From Microbispora oryzae (GTDB taxonomy: Bacteria; Actinomycetota; Actinomycetes; Streptosporangiales; Streptosporangiaceae), in contig NZ_JAFCNB010000002.1 of assembly GCF_017896165.1 (NCBI RefSeq), positions 248,001 through 312,000 of the forward strand: a DNA stretch of 64,000 nt, written 5' to 3'. The stretch's first letter is position 1; the number at the start of each line of letters is the position of its first letter. The position numbers and the translations under genes are program-made. Below the pieces are notes generated by a model. The model saw nothing but the letters and a program-made list of their open reading frames with translations, made no database searches and was not told the origin of the DNA. Positions 57,201-64,000 of this stretch are shown here, piece by piece.

Positions 57201-59833
57201 GCGCCGGACGGCTGCCCGACTACATGGTGCCGTCGGTGTTCGTGCCGCTGGAGATCATCCCGCTCAACCAGAACGGCAAGGTGGACCGCAGGGCGCTGCC
57301 CGACCCGGTGGTGACCGTCGCCGGTGACCTGGCCGAGCCCACCACCCCCACGGAGGTCGTGGTCGCCGGGGTCTGGCGGGAGGTCCTCGGCATCGACGCG
57401 ATCTCGGTCGACGCCGACTTCAACGCCCTCGGCGGTCACTCGCTGCTGCTGATCCGGATGGTCGCCAAGTTGCGGCAGGTCCTGCCGTCCGACGGCTACC
57501 AGGTGACCGTGCTCGACGCCATCGCCAACCGGACCGTGCGGGAGCTCGCCGCGCTGGCCGACCGGGCGAACGGCGGGCCGGACGAGGCCGGCTCCGACGG
57601 CCCGCGCGGCCTGCTCGTGGAGCTCACCCGCCCGGTGCCGTCGCCGGTCCTCTCGCTGGTCTGCATCCCGTACGGCGGGGCGAGCGCGATGGTGTACCAG
57701 CCGCTCGCGGACGCGCTGCCGTCCGGCCACGCGCTGTTCGCCGTCGCCCTGCCGGGCCACGAGCTGGGCGTGGAAGAGGACGTGCTGCCGTTCCACGAGG
57801 CCGCGCAGCGGATCGCCGACGAGGTGATTGCCCGTGTCCGCGGCCCGGTCGCCCTGTACGGCCACTGCGTGGGCAGCGCGCTGACGGCGGAGATCGCGCG
57901 GCGGCTGGAGGCGGCCGGGCGCCGGATCGAGGCCGTCTACATGGGCGGCAGCTTCCCCTTCGCCACCCCCACGAAGGGCATCAACGGGCTGCTCGGCCGG
58001 ATCTTCCGGAGCAAACGGCTCGACAACGCCAACGCGCACGCGAACTGGCTCCGCGCGATGGGCGCCGACCTGCAGGACCTGGAGCCCGACCAGGTCGACC
58101 ACATCATCCGCACGATGCGGGTGGACGCGCGGGCCGGCGAGGACTACTTCACCGAGCTGGTCGAGCGGCAGAGCCCGCAGCTGCGCGCTCCGGTCATCTC
58201 GGTGATCGGGGACCGCGACGCGCTGACCGACTTCTACCAGGAGCGCTACCGCGACTGGCACGCGGTGTCGGAGACGACGGGGCTGGTCGTGCTCGCCGAG
58301 GCCGGGCACTACTTCCTCAGGTATCGCACCGAGGAGCTCGCCCGGATCGTGACGACGGCCCACACGGCGGTGGACGACCCCGGCGCGTGGCGGCCCCGCC
58401 ACGACGACGCGGAGACGTGGTGGGCGGAGGCGCTGTCGTCCGACGCACGGGCCCGCACGGCCGGGGCGCAGCCCAGTCTCGGCCGGTTCTTCACGGTCGC
58501 GACGGGCCAGATCGTCTCCATGATCGGCGCGGTGATGACCGAGTTCGCCATCCCGATCTGGGCCTACCTGAAGACCGGCTCGCTGGTGCAGTTCGGGCTG
58601 TTCGCGATCATCGCCCTCGTACCCGGCCTGATCCTGGCGCCGCTGATCGGCGCCCTGGTCGACCGGTACGACAGGAAACGGGCCATGCTCGCGGCCGACG
58701 GCCTGTCCCTGGCCGTCCAGGCCGCGCTGCTGGCACAGGTGGCCACCGACACGCTCACCATGCCCGTCCTGTACGGCCTGCTGGTGCTGCTGTCGGTGTC
58801 GGTGACCCTGCAACGGGTGGCCTGGCAGTCGGCCGGGCCCCAGCTCGCGCCCAAGCACTACCTGCACCACGTCGGCGGCGTCGTCCAGCTCGGCAACGCC
58901 GTCGCGCAGCTCATGGTCCCGCTGTTCTCGGTGGCGCTGCTGTCCCTGATCGGCATCACCGGCATCCTGACCGCCAACGTCGTCTGCTACGCCCTGGCGT
59001 TCGCGGTCACCCTGCTGGTCAGGTTCCCCGCGACGATGGCGTGGCGGCGCAGGGAGACGGTGAACGCCGAGATCCGCAACGGGTTCCGCTACCTGCTGCG
59101 GCGGCGGGGCCTGCGGGCGATGGCCTTCACCATGTTCATCGTGAACTTCTTCCTGTTCACCGGGTTCATCATGATCCCGCCGCTCGTGCTGTCGGTCGGC
59201 GAGCTGGCCGACACCGGGCGGGTGGCGCTGATCGCCGGGATCGGCGCGGTCTGCGGCGGCCTGACCATCGCCCTGTGGGGTGGTCCGCGCAACCGCCGCA
59301 TGTTCGGCATGTTGTCGGCCGCCGGGGTGCTCGGCGTCTTCTGTGCGATCGCCGGCCTGCGGCCGTCCCTCGTGCTGATCGCCGTCGGCGCGTTCGGGAT
59401 GTCGCTGATGATGACGATCAGCGACGGCATCTGGCTGACGATCATCCACTCCAAGGTGCCGCAGCGCTACCACGCCCGGGTGATCTCGATCAACCGGATG
59501 CTCGCCCTCTCGACCCAGCCGGTCGGCCTGGCCGTACAGGCCTGGCTGGTGGGGCTGGTCTTCGAGCCGCTGATGCGGGCGGACGGGCCCCTGGCGGGCA
59601 CCGTCGGCCGGGTGATCGGCGTCGGCGAGGGCCGCGGCATCGGCCTGCTGTACATCGTCTGCGGCCTGGCCATCGCCACGACGATAACGATCGCGCTGCG
59701 CCACCCGGCGCTGGCCCGGTTCGACGAGGAGACCCCGGACGCGGAAGCGGACGATCTCCTCGGCCTCGAAGCTCTCCGCGCCCGGCAAACGCCCCCCGCC
59801 GAGTCGCGGAGCATGTCAGCCGTAGGAGGCTGA
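54293..59833 (+). CDS. Nonribosomal peptide synthetase (C-A-PCP-TE) fused to an MFS exporter
   Basis: One 1846-residue protein. A short N-terminal helix (LSPRRKEALRRLL) precedes a condensation domain (about 45-470) with HHIACDG at 180-186. The adenylation domain (about 490-1000) has FTSGSTGRPKG near 662, NEYGPTE, GRFDDQVKIRGYRIE near 907 and NQNGKVDRRALP near 990. The PCP site is LGGHSL with Ser1050. The thioesterase (about 1105-1370) has GHCVGS with Cys1192 for the usual Ser, Asp near 1307 and His1339. From about residue 1397 the chain continues as an MFS_3-type transporter of about 12 segments. GTG 54293 follows GGAGAGGAGA. By eye the specificity code is DLPKVAEVG(K), nearest to Asn/Asp codes. 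Confidence 0.9.
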   Translation: MTITPTTENDHLIASLSPRRKEALRRLLAARAASGPGIGATPRPDGPLPCSYEQAQMWLGSRLGRGAPAPNATIGLRLTGPLDVPALTAALDALVARHEVLRTVYEGDGPEPRQVVLPPGPAPFDIEDLRALPGDEREECAREITLAAAVERFDLTTGPLLRTTLVRLADEDHVLLFVCHHIACDGWSVGIVVDELTTAYAAAHEGRPVDVTRPAVQYADYALWSRRELTPEQRAARVAYWRDRLDGASAVELPTAKEKDPERAPGTGTGTGVAAGKRSGSHLFTLPAETLDALRAAGGPGTTPFVALLTVFSMLLSRYTGGSDLTIASVNGGRRRMELEPVVGCFVNPLPLRADLSGNPTFPEVAARVRRGLGEAVANHLPFAELAESLSDRDARRFSLSTVGFSLRAFRDQRGRWPGLTASVWEHEVDDFTYDLALLVHLGEADDPKLYLTYQRDRFDEASVTRLAGHFRALAERIAAAPGTPQAELELLTGEERELALGGWNDTARPYPEAALPELLERHAGSDAVAVAFEGRTLTHAELHRRADQVARLLRGRGIGPEDTVGVLLDRGPELIACLLGVWKAGAAYLPMDPKFPAQRIADMLDTARTPLVLTSAAYAGLFAGVPGDPEVIDVDGGAVDAQPAEPVGVPYDLDRLAYVIFTSGSTGRPKGVQVTHRGLVNHVWWAVEELAGDGDGGAPLFGSVAFDLVVPNLWAPLAVGRRVTVLPQDFDMGELGALLVAGGPYDFIKCTPGHLEVLGHQIDAAQADALAGKIVVAGEALPGSMANRWLEMLGPGRLINEYGPTEASVGTCVFPVRDRQLVEVVPIGRPLPNMRMYVLDAARRLCPVGVPGELYVGGVGVTRGYLNRPDLTDERFLPDPFAAGGRMYRTGDRVSWLPDGNVAFLGRFDDQVKIRGYRIELDEVRASVLDHPGVRDAVVTVHAFTPEDKRLVAYYVPAGGEVGDLAEHCAGRLPDYMVPSVFVPLEIIPLNQNGKVDRRALPDPVVTVAGDLAEPTTPTEVVVAGVWREVLGIDAISVDADFNALGGHSLLLIRMVAKLRQVLPSDGYQVTVLDAIANRTVRELAALADRANGGPDEAGSDGPRGLLVELTRPVPSPVLSLVCIPYGGASAMVYQPLADALPSGHALFAVALPGHELGVEEDVLPFHEAAQRIADEVIARVRGPVALYGHCVGSALTAEIARRLEAAGRRIEAVYMGGSFPFATPTKGINGLLGRIFRSKRLDNANAHANWLRAMGADLQDLEPDQVDHIIRTMRVDARAGEDYFTELVERQSPQLRAPVISVIGDRDALTDFYQERYRDWHAVSETTGLVVLAEAGHYFLRYRTEELARIVTTAHTAVDDPGAWRPRHDDAETWWAEALSSDARARTAGAQPSLGRFFTVATGQIVSMIGAVMTEFAIPIWAYLKTGSLVQFGLFAIIALVPGLILAPLIGALVDRYDRKRAMLAADGLSLAVQAALLAQVATDTLTMPVLYGLLVLLSVSVTLQRVAWQSAGPQLAPKHYLHHVGGVVQLGNAVAQLMVPLFSVALLSLIGITGILTANVVCYALAFAVTLLVRFPATMAWRRRETVNAEIRNGFRYLLRRRGLRAMAFTMFIVNFFLFTGFIMIPPLVLSVGELADTGRVALIAGIGAVCGGLTIALWGGPRNRRMFGMLSAAGVLGVFCAIAGLRPSLVLIAVGAFGMSLMMTISDGIWLTIIHSKVPQRYHARVISINRMLALSTQPVGLAVQAWLVGLVFEPLMRADGPLAGTVGRVIGVGEGRGIGLLYIVCGLAIATTITIALRHPALARFDEETPDAEADDLLGLEALRARQTPPAESRSMSAVGG

Positions 59834-59840
59834 CTCCCCC

Positions 59841-59878
59841 GAGGGCCCGCCGGCCGCGCGAGTCGCCGGCGGGTCCTC
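59841..59878 (+). terminator. Hairpin after the NRPS gene
   Basis: 14-bp arms (59841-59854 with 59865-59878, one mismatch) around a 10-nt loop, eight bases after the NRPS stop codon. Confidence 0.65.
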
Positions 59879-59943
59879 CGCTTCACCCCACCCAGTCCTG
59901 CCTCGGGTCACAGCGCTGGTCACACCGCGCGTCACACCGCGGC

Positions 59944-60687
59944 TTAGGGCAGATCGGCGACGAGGAGCCGGTAGCCGGCGTCGAATTCGTCGAGGCGCAG
60001 CAGGGACGCGTGGCGCTCGCGCCACCGGCCCGAGGTGAGATCGTCGGCAAGGCGGCCGAGCGCCCGGCGCCGGACCTCCTCATCGAGCTGGGCGAGGACG
60101 GACATCCCGGCCTGGACTAGCGGATCGAGGTAGGCCTCGGGCCGTCGCCAGTGGGCGGCGCCGAAACCGTCGGTGCAGTCGTGCGGGACGGGCACGACCT
60201 CGGCCCGCGCGCCGCCGAGCAGCTCCGCCAGGAGCTCGACCGAGGGCGTCCTGTCCTCGTCCAGCGCCGCGACCTCCGGGAGGTAGTCGGTGAGCAGCCA
60301 GAACCGCCGGGTGACGCGCGGGTCCCAGGTGAGCACGACGACCCGGCGCCGCGCGATCCGGCGCAGCTCGGCGATGCCCGCTTCGACGTCGGACCAGTGG
60401 TGAACCGTGAGGATCGCCATGGCGGCGTCCGCCACGCCGTCGGCCAGCGGGATCCGCTCCGCCCGGGCACGCAGAGCGGGGGCCGCCCCCGGTGGGCGCT
60501 GACGGATCATCACCGTGCTGGGATCGATCGCCACGAGCGTGCTGGGCGGCTCGTACGAACCGGTCCCCGCGCCCACGTTGACCACCGAACCGGCGTCGCC
60601 CAGAGCGGCCTCGATGCGGGCCGCTATCCGGGGGTCGGCCACGCGGGTCGCCGTGTAGGTGGTGCCGATGGTCTCGTAGGCCGTCAT
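59944..60687 (-). CDS. Class I SAM-dependent methyltransferase
   Basis: A 247-residue protein with the SAM-binding loop VVNVGAGTGSYEPPS (about residues 35-49), an acidic residue after it (LVAIDPSTVMI) and MAILTVHHWSDVEAGIAEL, typical of Methyltransf_11. It is close to ArsM/UbiE-like small-molecule methyltransferases without metal-binding cysteines. The gene converges on the NRPS gene and is separated from it by a terminator, so a role in that pathway is not supported by layout. Confidence 0.85.
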   Translation of the reverse strand: MTAYETIGTTYTATRVADPRIAARIEAALGDAGSVVNVGAGTGSYEPPSTLVAIDPSTVMIRQRPPGAAPALRARAERIPLADGVADAAMAILTVHHWSDVEAGIAELRRIARRRVVVLTWDPRVTRRFWLLTDYLPEVAALDEDRTPSVELLAELLGGARAEVVPVPHDCTDGFGAAHWRRPEAYLDPLVQAGMSVLAQLDEEVRRRALGRLADDLTSGRWRERHASLLRLDEFDAGYRLLVADLP

Positions 60688-60763
60688 GTCACGAAGTATC
60701 GCCCGACTCCCCCGGCCAGATCAGCCGAGTTGACCGAGCCGGCCGATACCCGAGCCGGCCAGG

Positions 60764-61720
60764 TCAGCCGAGCCAGTCGAGCCACTCGCCGTGCGGACCG
60801 GCCATGGCGAGCGGCTCGCCGTCCAGCGCGGGCAGGAACGCCAGACGATCCGGGGACGGCGGCCGGCCGAGCCGCGCGAGGACCGAGGGCAGCCGGGGCG
60901 ACCCCTCGTTGGAGACCCACCGCACCGGCAGGCTCCGGACCGTCGCCACGAACCGGTCGCGCTCCTCCGGCTCCAGGTAGGGCATGAGGGCGCTGTGGAA
61001 CACGACCACCGTGGCGTCCCTGGGCGCGCGGGCGACCAGGCCGGGCAGCGCCTCGGCAGCCTCTCCCCGCACCAGCTCGGGGGGTTCCCTCCGTGCCATC
61101 CCGGCCGCACCGCGCAGCCGTTCCAGCCGATCGGCCTGCTCGGGCCAGACCAGGCACTCCAGCCAGCGCAGCGCCTCGTCGTCCCGTACGTCGACGGGGT
61201 CGAGGTCGAGGCCCGCCCGCCAGACGACCCGCGGCACCCGCTCCGGCACGGGGACCGCGCCGTCGGTGCGGCAGGCTAGGACGACGGGGCTGTCCGCCGG
61301 CCCGACGGCGGGCCGGTCGTCGTACTGATAGCGGTAGCGATCGGGGTAGAGACACAGGCCGCCGGACGTCCCCACCTCGATCAGGGCGAGGGGCTCGGGA
61401 AGTGACGCCAGCACCGGCAGCAGGGCCGCGCACCGCCCCACCTCGTTGGTCTGCGTCCTGCGGGCGAGCATCGTGGCCCTCACCCGCTCCCACTCGTGGA
61501 CCGTCCACGCCAGGAAGGCGGCGGGGTCGTCCCACGGACCGCCGAGGAAGCGGACCGACGCCAGCAGCAGGTTGGGCTGCCGCTTGATCGGCGGCAGTTC
61601 GTCGATCAGGCCGACCAGCCCTGGGGCCGCGGCGACCGCGCGCGCCAGGTCCTCATATGCCGGCGAGTGTCCCCGCACCTCCCGCTCCGCGAACACCCGG
61701 TACCGCTCCGCCGTGTCCAC
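60764..61720 (-). CDS. DUF2332 family protein
   Basis: A 318-residue protein from GTG 61720 behind GGGGAGA. It has the family features YRVFAEREVRGHSPAYEDLA at the start, RRTQTNEVGRCAALLPVLA, ALIEVGTSGGLCLYPDRYRY resembling a methyltransferase loop, and VVFHSALMPYLEPEERDRF near residue 240. DUF2332 proteins are widespread in actinobacteria and have no known activity. The glycine-rich stretch suggests SAM or nucleotide binding. It is divergent from the histidine kinase. Confidence 0.85.
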   Translation of the reverse strand: MDTAERYRVFAEREVRGHSPAYEDLARAVAAAPGLVGLIDELPPIKRQPNLLLASVRFLGGPWDDPAAFLAWTVHEWERVRATMLARRTQTNEVGRCAALLPVLASLPEPLALIEVGTSGGLCLYPDRYRYQYDDRPAVGPADSPVVLACRTDGAVPVPERVPRVVWRAGLDLDPVDVRDDEALRWLECLVWPEQADRLERLRGAAGMARREPPELVRGEAAEALPGLVARAPRDATVVVFHSALMPYLEPEERDRFVATVRSLPVRWVSNEGSPRLPSVLARLGRPPSPDRLAFLPALDGEPLAMAGPHGEWLDWLG

Positions 61721-61908
61721 CCGATCTCCCCCCGCCCCGGCCGTCCCGGCGTGGCCCTCGGCCACACGGGCCGCGACCCTACCTCGACCGGCCTCTTCAC
61801 GCCGGTCCGTACCAGAAGAAGAGACGCCCCGGGCAGGGGCGAGGAGCCTGCCTGACACTATGGACAAAAGGGGCAAAAGGCGCAAACTCCCAGGAGGGCA
61901 CCACGTCG

Positions 61909-63357
61909 GTGAAAATCGATTGGCGGCGCTGGGCGCCCCACAGCCGGCCGTGGCCGCGCTCCATCCGGGTGCGCTACGCGCTCGCCGTCGGGACGCTGTT
62001 CCTGATCACCCTCACGGTGGTCGGTGCCCTGGTCGACCTCGGGATCCGGGACAGAATCTCGGCGGACCTCATGCGGGACACGCGTCTGGCCATCGTCGAC
62101 TGGACCGCGGAGATGAGACCGGGGCATGTCCCGCCACCCCCGCCGACCGTTCGCGCCGACTACCTCCAGCTCGTCGACTCCAAAGGACGTGTGGTGGCGG
62201 CCAACGCGGAGGCGGCGGGAAAACCGCCGCTGACCACGTTCCGCCCCGCGGCCGACGACCGGCTGCAGGATGTCACCGTCTGCCCGCCACAGGAGACGTG
62301 CATGCTGGTCACCGCGCTACGTCCCAACGCGGGGACAACCCGGCTGCTGTGGAACGGCGAACCGCATTTCATCTACGCCGGTACGAGGCATCCGCCCGCC
62401 CTGGCCAGCCACTACCTGGAAGTGGGGATCGGAGCCGCGGTGCTGTTCGCCTCCGTGGCGGCCTCCTGGGCCACCTGGCTGGTGGTGGGCCGGACCCTCC
62501 ACCCGGTCCGGGCGATCAGCGCGAGGATGCGTGAGGCCACAGCGGGCGACCTCAGCCTGCGGGTTCCGGCGCCCCCGGGCGACGATGAGATCGCGCAGCT
62601 GGCGCGGACCTCCAACGCCTATCTGGAGCGGCTGGAGAAGGCGGTGACCGCCCAGCGCCGGTTCGCGTCCCTGGCCTCGCACGAACTCAGGTCTCCGGTC
62701 GCCGCCCTGCACGCCGAACTGGAGGACGCGCTCGCCCACCCCGACGATACGGACGCGCGTGCGACCATCCGGGCGACCCTGCGTACCGCGGAGCGCCTGC
62801 AGGCGGTCATCGACGACCTGCTGGCCTACACCAGAGTCAAGAACACGCGCCCGTCAGCCCATGTGCCGCTCGACCTGGCCGCCGTCGTGCGGGAGGAGGC
62901 GGCCGTCCTGAGCCGCGGCACGCCGATACGGCTGTGCGTAGCCGACCGGCCGACCGTCCTGGGGTCCCATGTGCAGTTGGCCGGCGTCGTGCACAACCTG
63001 CTGGCGAACGCGCGGCGGCACGCCCACTCGCGCGTCGACGTGACGGTCGGACGCGTGGGCGGGAAAGCCGTGGTGACCGTGCAGGACGACGGGGCGGGCA
63101 TCGCGCCCGAGGACCGCGAGCGCGTCTTCGAAGCCTTCACCCGCCTGCGGGAGGGGCGACGCCTGGACCCCGGCGGCAGCGGGCTCGGCCTGGCCATCTG
63201 TCGTGAGACGTCCCTGGCTCACGGCGGATCCCTGACCATCGAGGACTGCCCGAAGGGAACGCGGTTCGTGCTCCGCCTGCCGGTGACGGACCCGACCGTG
63301 GAACGCGACGGCGAAAAGCACCCCGGCCTCGGCCATACGGCCCGAATCTCGCCTTAG
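61909..63357 (+). CDS. Orphan sensor histidine kinase
   Basis: A 482-residue protein. Two membrane spans (about residues 22-46 and 170-192) flank an extracellular sensor domain of about 120 residues with two cysteines (VCPPQETC). HAMP follows (about 193-245), then HisKA with SLASHELRSPVAAL (phospho-His near 262) and an ATPase domain with N box HNLLANARRHA, DDGAGIAPED and GGSGLGLAICR. GTG 61909 is ten bases after GGAGGG. No response regulator gene is next to it, which is unusual. Its partner must lie elsewhere, since the flanking genes are DUF2332 and tRNA-Lys. Confidence 0.9.
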   Translation: MKIDWRRWAPHSRPWPRSIRVRYALAVGTLFLITLTVVGALVDLGIRDRISADLMRDTRLAIVDWTAEMRPGHVPPPPPTVRADYLQLVDSKGRVVAANAEAAGKPPLTTFRPAADDRLQDVTVCPPQETCMLVTALRPNAGTTRLLWNGEPHFIYAGTRHPPALASHYLEVGIGAAVLFASVAASWATWLVVGRTLHPVRAISARMREATAGDLSLRVPAPPGDDEIAQLARTSNAYLERLEKAVTAQRRFASLASHELRSPVAALHAELEDALAHPDDTDARATIRATLRTAERLQAVIDDLLAYTRVKNTRPSAHVPLDLAAVVREEAAVLSRGTPIRLCVADRPTVLGSHVQLAGVVHNLLANARRHAHSRVDVTVGRVGGKAVVTVQDDGAGIAPEDRERVFEAFTRLREGRRLDPGGSGLGLAICRETSLAHGGSLTIEDCPKGTRFVLRLPVTDPTVERDGEKHPGLGHTARISP

Positions 63358-63423
63358 CCGATCCTGTATGGGCCACAGCCGGGCAACAGTGCGCGGGGCA
63401 CGCCGAGTGAGGCCGCCAAATGG

Positions 63424-63455
63424 AAAAACCCCAGGTCAATGACATTGACCTGGGG
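63424..63455 (-). terminator. Intrinsic terminator of tRNA-Lys
   Basis: A 13-bp perfect stem (63429-63441 with 63443-63455) with a one-base centre, followed on the minus strand by TTTTT (63428-63424), twelve bases after the tRNA end. Confidence 0.85.
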
Positions 63456-63466
63456 TCTCTCGCCGG

Positions 63467-63540
63467 TGCGCCGCCAGGGACTCGAACCCCGGACCCGCTG
63501 ATTAAGAGTCAGCTGCTCTAACCAACTGAGCTAGCGGCGC
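63467..63540 (-). tRNA. tRNA-Lys (CTT)
   Basis: A complete cloverleaf on the minus strand: acceptor GCGCCGC with GCGGCGC, D arm GCTCAGTTGGTTAGAGC, anticodon loop CTCTTAA with CTT, T arm with GGTTCGAGTCC, discriminator A. CCA is not encoded (CCG follows). Confidence 0.95.
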
Positions 63541-63694
63541 GAAAGCCCTTGAAGGTTATCGCACCGGCCAGCGCACTCCAAATCAATCCAAAGCCGATCG
63601 AGCGCACGGGGGCGCACGAAAGGGAGGGCCCGGGAGCGGCACCCTCAGAGCCCGCTGATCCGGGGACTCATCAGGCCATGCGGCTCCATGCGGC

Positions 63695-64000
63695 TCAGGT
63701 CATCCGGCGCAGGATGCGGGCGGCGGTGCGGGACAGCAGCTCGATCTGGTCGGGGGTCAGCCTGACCTCGTCGTGCGACCGGATCCAGCGGGCCACCTTC
63801 CGGGGATAGGCGACCGTGAGCCCCTCTCCGGTGACCAGCCCGGCGCGGCCCTTGATCCTGCCGCTGTGCACGGCGAGCACCGGCGCGATCGTCACCTCGA
63901 TGCCGGTCTCCTTGGTCAGCAGCCCGGCCATCGTCCCGGCGGCCCCGATCAGGCCCTTGGCCACCGAGGTGCCAAACTTCTCGTCGAAGAACAACCGCTC
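63695..64000 (-). CDS. Truncated gene, possible nuclease-related (NERD-like) C-terminus
   Basis: About 101 codons are visible and the frame is open through the right edge (ERLFFDEKFGTSVAKGL), so the N-terminus is outside the window. The segment IEVTIAPVLAVHSGRIKGRAGLV followed by GLTVAYPRKVARWI and a helical tail SPDQIELLSRTAARIL-like is compatible with the C-terminal half of a NERD domain, but the catalytic part is missing. The identification is tentative. Its stop codon is 154 bp beyond the tRNA-Lys start. Confidence 0.45.
   Translation of the reverse strand, partial: ERLFFDEKFGTSVAKGLIGAAGTMAGLLTKETGIEVTIAPVLAVHSGRIKGRAGLVTGEGLTVAYPRKVARWIRSHDEVRLTPDQIELLSRTAARILRRMT

Noticed and set aside
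56510..59788. Long minus-strand open frame opposite the NRPS
   Set aside because: It is a shadow of the synthetase and transporter reading frame, with His/Gln/Arg-rich low-complexity translation.
59944..60687. Methyltransferase as part of the NRPS locus
   Set aside because: It converges on the NRPS with a terminator between them and has no shared promoter. Membership cannot be excluded but is not supported.

Overview
The window is a contiguous piece of a very GC-rich actinobacterial chromosome. Protein families (SARP/AAA regulator, ECF-type sigma factor with a membrane anchor, roadblock proteins, DUF2510, DUF4032, DUF222-HNH, oligoribonuclease next to tRNA-His), frequent GTG starts and strong codon bias point to Actinomycetes, most likely Streptosporangiales; the exact genus cannot be read from the sequence. 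No phage, insertion sequence, plasmid origin or CRISPR array is visible.

Layout. 0-14.5 kb: envelope and regulatory genes (membrane flippase-like protein, SARP/AAA regulator, DedA-like protein, D,D-carboxypeptidase, rRNA 2'-O-methyltransferase, a solute-binding/VWA lipid-face protein, a membrane-tethered sigma factor, an amidase-like protein) ending with a divergent MocR regulator/FMN-barrel pair. 14.7-19.6 kb: a tight run of serine/threonine kinase, pseudokinase and DUF2510 protein, all with one membrane span, followed by oligoribonuclease and tRNA-His. 20-32.7 kb: housekeeping and catabolic genes (LuxR-type regulator, lysine 6-aminotransferase, HdeD-like protein, penicillin-binding protein, spermidine-synthase-like protein, TetR/methyltransferase pair, HNH protein, pterin dehydratase, class II aldolase, DUF885 and DUF4032 proteins). 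33.4-35.5 kb: an operon of three roadblock/LC7 proteins and one DUF4388-winged-helix protein, without a GTPase or kinase. 35.7-49.2 kb: DHA2-type exporter, TOBE regulator, Dps, DinB, CapA, phospholipase C, SRPBCC, an aldehyde dehydrogenase/DUF779 operon with a GAF regulator nearby, an FAD reductase, and an alpha/beta hydrolase/TetR operon.

49.2-59.8 kb is a compact biosynthetic locus. Leftward run a TauD/SyrP-type hydroxylase, an FkbH-like protein fused to a carrier domain, and a glycosyltransferase. Rightward runs one 1846-residue nonribosomal peptide synthetase reading C-A-PCP-TE and then continuing into a complete MFS exporter. Its thioesterase carries Cys where Ser is usual. The 494-bp region between the two arms holds a perfect TGGGAGCGCTCCCA palindrome, the known CebR/CelR cello-oligosaccharide operator, just downstream of a good promoter. 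I regard this locus as the most interesting content of the window. 59.9-64 kb: methyltransferase, DUF2332 protein, orphan histidine kinase, tRNA-Lys and a truncated gene at the right edge.

A recurring feature is short in-frame tandem repeats (9, 12 or 15 bp) inside many coding sequences and 12-17 bp arrays between genes, more than fifteen in 64 kb.
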